From NCBI GenBank assembly GCA_019358875.1, contig JAHHIF010000001.1, forward strand, positions 62,001-126,000: DNA of 64,000 nt, written 5' to 3'. Below are positions 53,163 through 62,194 of this stretch, piece after piece. The position numbers and the translations under genes were made by a program. The stretch's first letter is position 1. Each line of letters begins with the position of its first letter. Source of the stretch: Symplocastrum torsivum CPER-KK1 (GTDB lineage: Bacteria > Cyanobacteriota > Cyanobacteriia > Cyanobacteriales > Coleofasciculaceae). The notes under the pieces are model-generated. The model saw only the letters and a list, made by a program, of their open reading frames with translations, was not told the origin of the DNA and did not search any database.

Positions 53163-54674
53163 TTAATTTTGGATAGCCGCAAAGTAGAGGTGGCTCAATT
53201 CTTCCAGAGAAACATCTGTTTCCGATTGTGGATTGAGGAAGTAGCTATGGATTGGCAGAAGTTCTGCTGGACGGCGTGCGGTGGGTGAGGACACAATCTC
53301 CTTAATTAAGTTCAAGTACTCATTTCCCGCTGTTTCCCAGGTATAGCAATTGAGTACGTGCTGCTGACCACACTGGGCAAAATGCTCCCATTCTTGGGCA
53401 TTGCAGAGCAACCGCTCTAATCCTCGTACAATATCAGCCGTGTCTTCTGGGTCAACTAGCACACCGTATTCATTATCACCCTTTCGCAGGCTCTCGCTGA
53501 GTCCTCCGTTTTTAGTCGCAACTACAGGTAGCCCAGCCACAGCGGCTTCTAAGGGAGCAAGACCAAAGGGTTCAAAAAGCGACATTAGTGCAAATACTGA
53601 GCGGCGTTGAGCCATAAAGCGATAGGTTGCGGCAAGTGCGCCTTGATCGGGAACGCAAAAGGCGCTGATTTTACCCCATAAGTTTTTCTCGTTCACAATC
53701 TCACGGATCGGAGTCAATACGGTGCGTTCGACTTGCTCATCTTTGACTGGCTCATGTAGAGGATTGTGCAGTCCAGCCGTAATCAGTACAAGATTGGCTT
53801 GTTCCTGAATTGTCTCACTCTGAGCGTAGGCTTGCACCAAACCTAGGGTGTTTTTCTTGGGAGATAATCGACTGGAGGCAAGAATCACAGGTAACTCCCG
53901 GCGTGACTCAGAAATATCCCGCGCTAAGCGCTCCTGAATTAGCTGATAGGTTGCTTCTTCATTGTGGGAGCGAGCCTTTGCACCAAAAACAGATGGCTCT
54001 ACGCCTGGTGGAATTAAGGCAAAGCGAACATCGTTGTTTACATCAATGGCTCCCTGATAAGCAGGATGATTGTACTGCCCAAAACGTTCCTGTTTGAACG
54101 TACTGGTGATGTTGACGGCTGAACGATTCATACTCAACCGTTCAGCAAGTAGGCGGCGGCTGAAATAGTAGTATTCGTTGATCTGAGCGAGATTTTCTGG
54201 AGTGACGTGCAGTTTATCCATTTTCTGGGCACCGAGGGAATGAGCGGTGAACGTGAAGGGCACTCCTGTCTTATCCTCAATCAGCACACCACACAGTCCT
54301 CCATCCCCGTAGTGGGTGGTCATAGCGTCTGGTAAACGACCTTCTCCTTGATAGAATTTCAGGATGTTGGGCACCCAATCGGTAACGAGATGAGGCCACA
54401 GTAACTCTTTACGCAAAAATTCTTTTGGTCCTGCGGGTAAGCGAATGATACGAACATTCTCCACATCTGGGTAAGTATCAAAGGTTTGAGCAAACTCAGG
54501 CCAATCTGGATCAATAATTTGGCGAGTCAGAATATCAACTTGGTGACCCTTACGAGCGATCGCGATCGCGACTTCCTTAACATAAACTAGCTGTCCCCCA
54601 AAATCGGCGTGTTCTGTTATGTAACTGTCATGTGCGTCGAAGTTGCCCTGCGGGTTGAGAAATCCAATATGCAT
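53163..54674 (-). CDS. Sucrose-phosphate-synthase-like glycosyltransferase (GT4)
   Basis: A 503-residue GT-B enzyme. MHIGFLNPQGNFDAHDSYITEHADFGGQLVYVKEVA is the acceptor-side start typical of sucrose-phosphate synthases and sucrose synthases. The donor domain has SSRLSPKKNTLGLVQAYA and the E-x7-E motif in MSLFEPFGLAPLEAAVAGLPVVATKNGG. It would make sucrose-6-phosphate or a related glycoside (compatible solute). The convergent HAD phosphatase is a natural partner. It lacks the fused phosphatase domain of bidomainal SPS proteins. Confidence 0.82.
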   Translation of the reverse strand: MHIGFLNPQGNFDAHDSYITEHADFGGQLVYVKEVAIAIARKGHQVDILTRQIIDPDWPEFAQTFDTYPDVENVRIIRLPAGPKEFLRKELLWPHLVTDWVPNILKFYQGEGRLPDAMTTHYGDGGLCGVLIEDKTGVPFTFTAHSLGAQKMDKLHVTPENLAQINEYYYFSRRLLAERLSMNRSAVNITSTFKQERFGQYNHPAYQGAIDVNNDVRFALIPPGVEPSVFGAKARSHNEEATYQLIQERLARDISESRRELPVILASSRLSPKKNTLGLVQAYAQSETIQEQANLVLITAGLHNPLHEPVKDEQVERTVLTPIREIVNEKNLWGKISAFCVPDQGALAATYRFMAQRRSVFALMSLFEPFGLAPLEAAVAGLPVVATKNGGLSESLRKGDNEYGVLVDPEDTADIVRGLERLLCNAQEWEHFAQCGQQHVLNCYTWETAGNEYLNLIKEIVSSPTARRPAELLPIHSYFLNPQSETDVSLEELSHLYFAAIQN

Positions 54675-54770
54675 CGCCCGATTCCTAATACGGCTTCATC
54701 CTGTCAGGTAGCTTACCGCTTAGGGTATAGATTTTAGCGACAAGTTAGCTAAATCCTGATATGGCAAGGA

Positions 54771-56906
54771 TTAGGAGGCTGCTACGTCATGGTTGTAGTA
54801 CCCACAACGCTCTTGAATTGATGCGATCGCATCGAGTATCGTACTCAGTTCATAGTTGTCCGTTGTTGTGTATAGCATCTGGCGAAGCTGAGCAAGTAAT
54901 TTCGGGCTACCAATCTTCCCCAATGCCTCAGCTGCACTGTAGCGCACTCGACTATCTGAATCATTCAACGCTTGCTCTAGTGCCATGACAACCCTCTGGG
55001 TACCAATTGAAGCTAACGCAGAGGCAGCCATCCAACGCACCCAGGAGTCTTCTGCTCTTAAAGCTTCCTCCAATGCCACGATTGCTGCCTCAGTTCCCTT
55101 AGAACCCAATGCATAAACCGCTTTTCCTCGAAAGTCTGAGTCTTCATCATCCAAAACAACTCGCAGTGCAGCTACGGCTGTCTCAGTACCAATGTTCCCT
55201 AGCGCCTTAACTGCACTTAAACGAACATTCGAGTCTTCGTCATTCAAAGCAACACGCAGCGAAGCAACGGCTGTCTCACTCCCACTGTTTCCTAGCGCAT
55301 AGGCAGCCCGACGACGAACATCAGAGTCTTCATCTCTCAACGCACTCCGCAAGGCTGCCACAGCTACATCTGTGCCAATCTTTCCTAACGCCTCAGCGGC
55401 TCTGCGACGCACCCAAAAGTCCTCATCGTACAAGGATTGTCGCAGTACAGTGACACCAGCCTCAGAGCCGATATTCCCTAGCGCCTCAGCTGCTTTCTCA
55501 CGCACCTCAAAGTTTTCATCGCCCAACGCTTCTTGCAGTGCCGCCACCCCCATCTCTAAGCCAATTTTTCCTAACCCGTAGGCAGCACTCAAACGTATCC
55601 AAGAATCTTGATCAGTCAAGGCTTGCTGCAAGGCGGCTACTGCTGTTTCTGTGGCAATTCTCCCCAATGCCCAAGCCGCAGTTCTCCGAACATAGGAGTC
55701 TTCACTGCTCAAAGCTTGTTGTAATGAGGTTACCGCTGCCTCTGAGCCAATATACCCTAACGCCTCAGCCGCTGTTCTGCGAACCGAAGAGTCTTCATCT
55801 TGCAAAGCAATGAGTAATGGCGCTACTGCTGCCTCAGCGCCTGTAGAACCTAACGCCTCAGCCGCTTTCTCACGCACTCGATGGTTTTCATCATTTAACG
55901 CTTGTTGCAGAACTGCCACTGCCGCCTCTGTGCCAATACTGCCTAATGCCAAAGCTGTTCTTCCACGTACTCGATAGTCTAAATGAGTTAAAGCAAGGCG
56001 CAGTGCGGCAACAGCGGATTCAGTGCCAATTGAACCCAGTGCCGAGGTAGCTTTTCCCCGAAAATCATAGCTGTCATGGTTCAGCACTTGCTGCAAGGCT
56101 GCCACGGCAGCATCGGTGCGAATATGACCTAATGCCAGGGCAGCACTCTCACGCACCTGATAGACTTCATCATTGAGAGCTTGCTGCAACACCGCTACCG
56201 CTGCATCAGTCCGAATTTGACCTAATGCCGAGACAACTCTCTCTCGAAAATTAGGACTTTTGTGGTTTAGAGCTTGCTGCAAGGCGGCTACGGCTGCATC
56301 GGTTGCGATCGCACTTAGTGCCAACGCTGCACTCTCCCGTACCTGATAGTCGTTGTCGTTCAAGGCTTCTTGCAGCGCTGCCACACCTGCCTCACTGCCA
56401 ATTTGCCCTAACTCATAGGCAACCTGCGTCCGAACTTCTGAGTCTTGCGCCCTCAAGGCTTGTCCCAGCGCTGCCACAGCCGCTTCACTACCGATTTTTC
56501 CTAACGCAGAGGCAACTTGGGGACGAAATCGAGAATTTTCATCGTGCAAAACTTGCAGCAGTTGTGGCACCCCGCTGTCAGAGCCAGTGCTACCCAATAG
56601 CCGAATTTTCAGCACTTCAGGAAGCTCTAGCGTCGCCAACAAGTCTACCGTTGCTGCCTGAAACTCCGGTTTTACAGATCCTATTAGTCTTGCCCCAAGG
56701 CAGAAATCTAGATCAAGGGCTAGCTTTACCACTCGCAGTACCTGAGATTTGTCGTCCAGCAACGGCAAAATCAGGGATAGAGGTTCTGTCCATTGCAGAG
56801 CATTCAAATACTCCTGTTTGAGCTGCTCGTCACTGAGATGAGGTAGCTGTTGGAGGAGGCTTTCTGCGGTTTCGGATTCCTGAAGCTGCTGATGCTGAAA
56901 TTCCAT
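54771..56906 (-). CDS. Protein of eighteen tandem 31-residue HEAT (PBS-lyase-type) repeats
   Basis: A 711-residue protein. Residues about 1-105 (WTEPLSLILPLLDDKSQVLRVVKLALDLDFCLGARLIGSVKPEF) are the module that in cyanobacteria connects NACHT ATPases to HEAT tails. No ATPase is present here. Eighteen consecutive units of exactly 31 residues (xxDSxVRxxAAxALGxIGxExAVxALxxAL) run from about 117 to 675. The last about 30 residues are unrelated. The repeats are 93-bp periodic at DNA level, so copy number can vary by recombination. It is probably a protein-binding scaffold, possibly a detached STAND sensor. Confidence 0.85.
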   Translation of the reverse strand: MEFQHQQLQESETAESLLQQLPHLSDEQLKQEYLNALQWTEPLSLILPLLDDKSQVLRVVKLALDLDFCLGARLIGSVKPEFQAATVDLLATLELPEVLKIRLLGSTGSDSGVPQLLQVLHDENSRFRPQVASALGKIGSEAAVAALGQALRAQDSEVRTQVAYELGQIGSEAGVAALQEALNDNDYQVRESAALALSAIATDAAVAALQQALNHKSPNFRERVVSALGQIRTDAAVAVLQQALNDEVYQVRESAALALGHIRTDAAVAALQQVLNHDSYDFRGKATSALGSIGTESAVAALRLALTHLDYRVRGRTALALGSIGTEAAVAVLQQALNDENHRVREKAAEALGSTGAEAAVAPLLIALQDEDSSVRRTAAEALGYIGSEAAVTSLQQALSSEDSYVRRTAAWALGRIATETAVAALQQALTDQDSWIRLSAAYGLGKIGLEMGVAALQEALGDENFEVREKAAEALGNIGSEAGVTVLRQSLYDEDFWVRRRAAEALGKIGTDVAVAALRSALRDEDSDVRRRAAYALGNSGSETAVASLRVALNDEDSNVRLSAVKALGNIGTETAVAALRVVLDDEDSDFRGKAVYALGSKGTEAAIVALEEALRAEDSWVRWMAASALASIGTQRVVMALEQALNDSDSRVRYSAAEALGKIGSPKLLAQLRQMLYTTTDNYELSTILDAIASIQERCGYYNHDVAAS

Positions 56907-57336
56907 CGGGTTGCGGTTTCGATTCTGATAGCTCTAGATATGCGATCGCGCTCCCTGTGTTTCCCTAGCGACATATCACGCCCTGATCCTAGCAACACCT
57001 AGCTGACTCTGCTTACAAAGATAGTTCAAAATGCGATCGCCTGAAGATGCGATCCGTCAAAACCTATAAAGATGGCGCTTTTGATGTAATTCCTGCTCTT
57101 GATGAATTGCCTGAACTCCTGAACACAGCCACTTCTGTGTTCAGGAGTTTAGGAATAAAGACGAATTCTGAATCCTGGACTTGCCTGGAGATAGGAGCGA
57201 CCAAAATGAAAAATAGCAAGAAAAAGTTCACAATTTATTAAGGACTGGGAAGCCCCTTCTATACCGCGCTTCGCGGTTAGGAGGGGAGGATGTCACTGAC
57301 CTGCTTATTCATAATCAATGCTGTAGGATTTAAAAA
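56907..57336. other. Intergenic region upstream of galT
   Basis: This 430-bp stretch holds two HIP1 sites, the palindrome at 57114-57149, CCGCG/CGCGG near 57270 and otherwise nothing gene-like. A 64-codon frame at 57047 runs straight through the palindrome and is not believed to be coding. Confidence 0.5.
57114..57149. repeat. 15-bp palindrome AACTCCTGAACACAG
   Basis: Perfect 15-bp arms lie around CCACTT. Part of the left arm and loop (CTGAACACAGCCACTTCT) also occurs at 49114-49131, so it belongs to a dispersed repeat family. Confidence 0.65.
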
Positions 57337-58335
57337 ATGCAAGCAAGTGAAATTCGGCTCAACAAGATAACGAGAGAATGGGTCATTTATTCACCCAGTC
57401 GGCGCAAACGTCCTCAGGATTTTCAGAAAATTAGTCGAGCTAAGGAATTACTACCAGACACAGAAAAAAAATGTCCCTTTTGTCCCGGCAATGAACACAT
57501 GTCGGACGCGATTGTTCTGGAGATGCTGAATCGAGAGCAAAGTTTTTGGCAAACCCGCGTTGTTCCTAACAAATATCCGGCATTAACGCCTGATAAACAT
57601 ATCTGCCGCTCATCTGAAGGGATTTATCTCTCTATGCCCGGTTATGGCAGACATGAAGTAATTGTTGAAAGTCCCGATCATCACCAAAACATCGCCACAA
57701 TGCCACAAGAAGCTGTGGAGATTCTCATTGAAACCTATCACAGGCGCTACATCGAGCTGATGCAGGTGCATGAGAATATGATGGCGATCATCTTTCGCAA
57801 TCATGGACAGCAAGCGGGTGCGTCTTTGGAGCATCCTCATTCTCAAATCATTGTGACAGGAATGGTTCCCCAAAATCGCCGTTGGCGGGAGGAAGAGGCG
57901 CAGCGCTACTTTGATAAATGGGGACGGTGCGTGTATTGCGACATCTTAGAATTTGAGCTGCAAAACAGTAGGCGAGTTGTTCAAGAAAATCAATCGTTTC
58001 TTGCCTTTGTCCCATTTGCGGCTGAGGTGCCTTTTGAAACTTGGATTATGCCGAAGAATCATCAGGCAGATTTTGGCAGTATCTCTCTTCAAGAAAAATT
58101 AGATTTTGCGCTGATCTTGAAGAACGTTCTTGCTAATTTGTACGAAAAGTTAAATGACCCTGATTACAACTACGCGATTAACACGGCTGCCCGCTACAAA
58201 GCCGAGGAACCCCAAGTACACTGGTATTGCCAAATCCAACCTCGACTGACAACAGACGCTGGTTTTGAGTTGGGTTCAGGGATTAGGATTAATCCCTCCC
58301 TGCCAGAAGTAGACGCTGACTTTTTGAATGCATGA
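57337..58335 (+). CDS. galT: Galactose-1-phosphate uridylyltransferase
   Basis: Exchanges UMP between UDP-glucose and galactose-1-phosphate (Leloir pathway). Of 332 residues, the N-terminus reads IRLNKITREWVIYSPSRRKRPQDF. Zinc-site Cys are in CPFCPGNE. The active-site motif is LEHPHSQII (nucleophilic His in H-P-H). The C-terminal HIT-like half has VHWYCQIQPRL. Spacing of CVYCDILEFE matches the family. The ATG at 57337 has no strong ribosome site. It stands alone. Confidence 0.93.
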   Translation: MQASEIRLNKITREWVIYSPSRRKRPQDFQKISRAKELLPDTEKKCPFCPGNEHMSDAIVLEMLNREQSFWQTRVVPNKYPALTPDKHICRSSEGIYLSMPGYGRHEVIVESPDHHQNIATMPQEAVEILIETYHRRYIELMQVHENMMAIIFRNHGQQAGASLEHPHSQIIVTGMVPQNRRWREEEAQRYFDKWGRCVYCDILEFELQNSRRVVQENQSFLAFVPFAAEVPFETWIMPKNHQADFGSISLQEKLDFALILKNVLANLYEKLNDPDYNYAINTAARYKAEEPQVHWYCQIQPRLTTDAGFELGSGIRINPSLPEVDADFLNA

Positions 58336-58358
58336 TTAGGCGTCTGTATTGAAATGGT

Positions 58359-58516
58359 TCAAGTCTGTCCATCGTTGGTTTCTCGTAATTCTCCAAACTG
58401 TTCCCGATAGCAAACCAATAAGGCTGCCATTTCTACTGCTTGCTGCTGCACTAAGTTCATGGTTGCTTCCACTTCTAGAGAAGTCTGCAAGGATTTCGCC
58501 TTTGCCTCTAGGGTAA
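58359..58516 (-). pseudogene. C-terminal remnant of an unknown gene, cut by the TATAGCG element
   Basis: On the minus strand the frame from the edge of the repeat (58516) to TGA at 58359 reads like real protein: AKSLQTSLEVEATMNLVQQQAVEMAALLVCYREQFGELRE. It has no good start; the first ATG gives only 33 residues. A stop lies in-frame within the repeat. I read it as the 3' end of a gene whose front was displaced when the element at 58517-58611 arrived. Family unknown. Confidence 0.4.
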
Positions 58517-58611
58517 TATAGCGTTTCCTTGACTAATGAGGTACATCCAATCCTTGCCCAGTAATAATTTCAGCTCTAAAAATGTACCTCACTTGACGGA
58601 GAAACGCTATA
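58517..58611. repeat. TATAGCG interspersed element, copy D (both ends present as inverted 29-bp units)
   Basis: The left unit (58517-58545, TATAGCGTTTCC...GAGGTACA) and right unit (58583-58611, TGTACCTC...GAAACGCTATA) are inverted copies around a 37-bp centre. This is the clearest terminal-inverted-repeat form of the family. The right end supplies the TAG stop codon of the Uma2 gene (58607-58609). Confidence 0.75.
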
Positions 58612-59221
58612 AGTCCCGCACAGTTAAGCGACCAACTTCTTTTCCCTCGATCGCAACAGCAACTTCATCCGACAGGCTGTAATCATGGCGCTGCTGATAG
58701 GTTGGTACATCTGCTAAGTCGGTAGGTTCTGTGTAAACTTCTAGTTTTTGTTCGGGAAGGTTAACGATCCAATAAACGGGAATGCCTGCACGGGCGTAAA
58801 GGCGTTTTTTGGACGTTCTATCTCGTTCTAAGGTAGAGTCGGCAATTTCAACGATTAAGGCTAAATCTTGGGAACCCGGATGGCGATCGAGATAATCACG
58901 AGTATTGCCTCGAACTACGACGACATCAGGCTCTGGCTCACTATCGTCTAGAGTAATGGGTTCTTGGGCATCTACATACCATCCCTTTGGCACAATCTCT
59001 TCCAAGGCACTTCGAGTCAGTTTTGTGGCGGCACGGTGTGGTGGATTTTTCGGCCTTTTATGAATAATCCACCCTTCAAGCAGTTCCACTGGATCGTCGT
59101 CGGTTAGAATACCCAGGCGAATTATCTGGTGGTACTGAGCAACACTGAAGCGCCAAACTGGCTCGGTCGGCACAGCCATTTGCGTGAAGTTTGGTGCGTT
59201 GGGTTGAGTGGAGACAGACAC
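58607..59221 (-). CDS. Uma2 family (DUF820) putative endonuclease
   Basis: A 204-residue PD-(D/E)xK-fold protein. LLEGWIIHKRPKNPPH gives the first acidic site. SEPEPDVVVVRG and DLALIVEIADSTLERDRTSKKRLYARAGIPVYWIVNL contain the D...E-x-x motif of Uma2 proteins. These are very numerous in cyanobacteria and their target is unknown. The C-terminus is intact in length. Its stop codon is part of the inserted repeat, so the last residues may have been altered. The ATG is at 59219-59221. Confidence 0.85.
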   Translation of the reverse strand: MSVSTQPNAPNFTQMAVPTEPVWRFSVAQYHQIIRLGILTDDDPVELLEGWIIHKRPKNPPHRAATKLTRSALEEIVPKGWYVDAQEPITLDDSEPEPDVVVVRGNTRDYLDRHPGSQDLALIVEIADSTLERDRTSKKRLYARAGIPVYWIVNLPEQKLEVYTEPTDLADVPTYQQRHDYSLSDEVAVAIEGKEVGRLTVRDL

Positions 59222-59383
59222 AGAAATGTACTTGCCCTCTACTTTTGCCCTTTATCGTAGCACTGCGACCCCCTCGACTTGTTCCTTCAGTTGGTCTGTG
59301 GCGATCGCATAATCTCTATCAACATCCAATAACCCAAGGTAATTTTAGGATAAGAGACTGTAAGCTCTATCAATAGGTTGCCT

Positions 59384-59800
59384 ATGCCTGCCATAGACAT
59401 CTATCACGATGCTATGAAGAGTGCACTCGTCAAAGATGGTTGGACAATCTCCCATGATCCGTTTCATCTGCGATGGGGCAAAAAGGATATGTATGTTGAT
59501 CTTGGCGCACGGCAACTCTTGGCAGCAGAACGGGAGGAACGAAAAATTGCCGTATAGATTAAGAGCTTTGTTGGTACTTCCGAAATGGAAGACCTTAAAA
59601 ATGTAGTTGGTCAGTTCGTTCTTTACCGAGCTGTAATGCGTAAAACCGATCCAGAGCGAATTTTATATCTGGCAGTTCGCGACATAACGTTTAACTCTCT
59701 TTTTGAGGAACCAGTCGGTCAACTCTTGATTGGTGATGAAAATCTGAATTTAATCGTATTTAACGCTCAAAACGAGGTAATTGTGCAATGGATACCTTAG
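59384..59800 (+). pseudogene. xisH: xisH-like gene with an in-frame amber codon at the catalytic glutamate
   Basis: The frame from ATG 59384 reads MPAIDIYHDAMKSALVKDGW, then WGKKDMYVDLGARQLLAAEREERKIAV. TAG (59555-59557) follows, and the same frame continues IKSFVGTSEMEDLKNVVGQFVLY to the end at 59800. Intact XisH proteins have KIAVEIKSF here, so a Glu codon became TAG. That Glu is part of the E-x-K pair of the PD-(D/E)xK-like fold. XisH was named as an fdxN-element excision controlling factor but is widespread outside such elements. No frameshift is needed. It is probably inactive unless the stop is read through. Confidence 0.8.
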
Positions 59801-60012
59801 AGACTTATCGAAGGATTATCAAGAGTGTTCTTGAACCTTACACTAAAATTCCATACGCTCATGGAGAACTTACTTGTAAAGCAGTTTTTGATGAAGTAGC
59901 CGATAGCTATTTATTGATTACTCTGGGTTGGGATGCGGCAAGGCGTGTTCATGGATGCCTTATTCATCTTGATATTATCGATAGCAAGATTTGGGTGCAG
60001 CTTAGGGAGTAA
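59788..60012 (+). pseudogene. xisI: xisI-like gene, C-terminally truncated
   Basis: The ATG at 59788 overlaps the end of xisH by 13 bp, the usual arrangement. The 74-residue product (MDTLETYRRIIKSVLEPYTKIPY, then GWDAARRVHGCLIHLDIIDSKIWVQ) matches the first two thirds of XisI, which is normally about 110 residues. It then ends LRE. A shifted frame after about 60000 shows KERAIA-like residues that could be the remains of the missing part. A frameshift is therefore likely. It ends 49 bp before the convergent Hsp70-like gene. Confidence 0.75.
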
Positions 60013-60060
60013 GGAAAGAGCGATCGCCTTTCCACGAATTGGACGAGAGCGATCGCACAC

Positions 60061-61989
60061 CTATTGGATTAGAATTACTGCCTCTTCTGCTTTAGTATTT
60101 AGAGCTTTCTTTAACTCTTGCCCAACCTTCTCAATCAGGTTATCAAAAGCTTCTCGATTCTCTGTCAATTGTTTCCTCAGAACTTCCTCTATCTCCGGTT
60201 TTATCCTCTCGCTGATATCGTCGATCTTGCTGTCGTTCAAAAAACTAGAACGAGTCCAACTGGGGATATCCACCTTTTCCTTGATTGCCTGTTGAACTTT
60301 GCTTCGAGTTAGCTCCACTCCTGCGGCAAGAACTGAGACCCCATAGATTAGCACGATAGGCCAGGTCAAGTGTCCGGTTAGGATCAGAGCGATGATGCTT
60401 CCGATAGTGCCGCCACCAATCACCACATTGACGATAAACGCAACAGTATCGGCAAGGATAGCGTCTCCAATCGACAGATCAGCGTTTACCATACCAGGGT
60501 CGATACCTTCCTCGAACCTTAAGCTGCTTCTGGGTATCTGGAACTTTCGGCAAATTGGGTCGGTTTCTTGAGCCAAGTCGGGTTGGATTTTGCTGTTAAA
60601 CCAAGTGACGGATTTATCTTTGATGATCTCCTGAGCGCGATCGCTTTTGAGCCACTGCTCTGCGCCACCCTTCATCGAGCTTTCCAAGTCACCTAAAGTC
60701 CGTATTTTGTTCTTTTGCCAGTCTCTCAGACCTGGTTTGACTGCGTTTTCAATCAAACTCTCTGACAGTGGTTTGGTCAACAGTTCGATTAACTCTGGGA
60801 TATGTTTCTCGATGATCTCGTTCAGCTTCTTCGAGTCGAAGAGTTGATTGAGTTCTTCTTTAAATGCCGCCGCCCGCAAATCCCATCGTCCTACCCGCGC
60901 TAGACCAAGTGCAATACACCGTTCAGGTTCTGGGTCAGGGCGAACCTGAGTTTCCGGTTCTGGGAAGATTTCCTCGCAAATCTCACGAGTGAACTTCATG
61001 CGCGAGGCACCACCAGTCATCAGCACAACTTTCGGGACAATCCCTTGTTTGACTAGCTCTTCCTTTGCCTCATTTACTGCCTCACGAAAGGATTCAATCC
61101 AACTCTTCTGTCCCAGTTCAACTAAGGACTGAGTCAAGATCTCTTCCATGACCAATCTGTTAACTTGGGGGATAAAGAAAATCTGTTCGTTGATCGACTC
61201 GAAGCCGCGTGCAAATGTTTGTGGATGGCTATATAGCTGTTCGTTAGAAAAATAGTCTTCCTTGGCTTTGCGGCAAGCTATTTCACAACGCGCTTGGTGA
61301 TGCGGATAGTCTTCAAAGACTCGTTCGAGTAACGCTTTCTCCTCGTGCTTGGCGAGAGTCTGAGCAAAAATTGCCTTGTCAATCAGGGATGCTCCTAGAG
61401 TGTTTCGCCCAAAATCCATGGGTATCTCATGCAAGGTCTTGACCAGGGTAAAATCTGTAGTTGAAGAGCCAATATCGACGATCAGCACTGATAATCTGAG
61501 TTTGTCATAGTCGAGCTTACCTGCTTCCTTGGCTTGCATGAAAGCCGCCCGCGACTCTGGTACAACGCTCAGTATGGTAATGCCAGCTTCCTTAAGTAGC
61601 TTTTGGTATTCCTCGCGATCGCTAATTGACCATCCTGAAGGACACCCAACGTAGAATTGACTGGTTTCCCCACCTTCAATCTGTTTGCTTTCTTTTAAAA
61701 GGCGGTAGTAGGTTTCCAGAAAACTGCGGATTGTCTTCCTGTAGTTTGGATCGTTGTTTGGTTTTTCTTTAAAAGAGATTTTGAGCTGGGTAACGCCAGC
61801 TTGGATTAACGCCTGTTCTCCGACCAGATAGCCGAGTTCTGGATGCCAGCCAATCGCTGTGATTTGAACCTTCTTATTATTAATCTCAAGCATCTCTGGA
61901 GGCTCGATGCTCTCTACTCTCGCCTTCGCTACTGCGGTTTCACCGTGTCCCAGATCAAACCCGATTGTTTCTAAAACTGACCTACTCAT
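60061..61989 (-). CDS. Membrane-anchored Hsp70/actin-fold ATPase
   Basis: A 642-residue protein. The actin/Hsp70 ATPase domain (about 1-365) shows phosphate-1 GFDLGHGET, phosphate-2 VLIVDIGSSTTDFTLV and the adenosine motif VVLMTGGASRMKF. The Hsp70 substrate-binding beta domain is not recognisable. Instead a helical region (about 370-500) leads to two hydrophobic helices (AFIVNVVIGGGTIGSIIALIL and WPIVLIYGVSVLAAGVEL, about 530-580) and a terminal coiled coil. It lies in a minus-strand cluster downstream of the GrpE-like membrane protein and zinc-ribbon gene. A cochaperone-controlled membrane ATPase is an inference. It differs from housekeeping DnaK. Confidence 0.82.
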   Translation of the reverse strand: MSRSVLETIGFDLGHGETAVAKARVESIEPPEMLEINNKKVQITAIGWHPELGYLVGEQALIQAGVTQLKISFKEKPNNDPNYRKTIRSFLETYYRLLKESKQIEGGETSQFYVGCPSGWSISDREEYQKLLKEAGITILSVVPESRAAFMQAKEAGKLDYDKLRLSVLIVDIGSSTTDFTLVKTLHEIPMDFGRNTLGASLIDKAIFAQTLAKHEEKALLERVFEDYPHHQARCEIACRKAKEDYFSNEQLYSHPQTFARGFESINEQIFFIPQVNRLVMEEILTQSLVELGQKSWIESFREAVNEAKEELVKQGIVPKVVLMTGGASRMKFTREICEEIFPEPETQVRPDPEPERCIALGLARVGRWDLRAAAFKEELNQLFDSKKLNEIIEKHIPELIELLTKPLSESLIENAVKPGLRDWQKNKIRTLGDLESSMKGGAEQWLKSDRAQEIIKDKSVTWFNSKIQPDLAQETDPICRKFQIPRSSLRFEEGIDPGMVNADLSIGDAILADTVAFIVNVVIGGGTIGSIIALILTGHLTWPIVLIYGVSVLAAGVELTRSKVQQAIKEKVDIPSWTRSSFLNDSKIDDISERIKPEIEEVLRKQLTENREAFDNLIEKVGQELKKALNTKAEEAVILIQ

Positions 61990-62194
61990 TCTTTCCCCTA
62001 ACCCTTTACTTGCAAGGGAAATACTGGGTACATCCTAATTTTGCAAGAATCTTCATGGTGTAGGCATCTTGCCTACGCCATATCCCCAGATAGTCGAGGC
62101 ACCTATCTGTATGGATTGATGAAAATGGGATATCAAAACACTCTTTCAATAAAAACGTTGATGTTCTTCCATAGCAGCCGTGATGACAAGTCAC

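Noticed and set aside
54771..56906. 93-bp periodic repeats as a satellite or CRISPR
   Set aside because: They encode 31-residue HEAT units in a single uninterrupted frame.
57047..57241. 64-codon frame upstream of galT
   Set aside because: It passes through a perfect 15-bp palindrome, which accounts for its open state.
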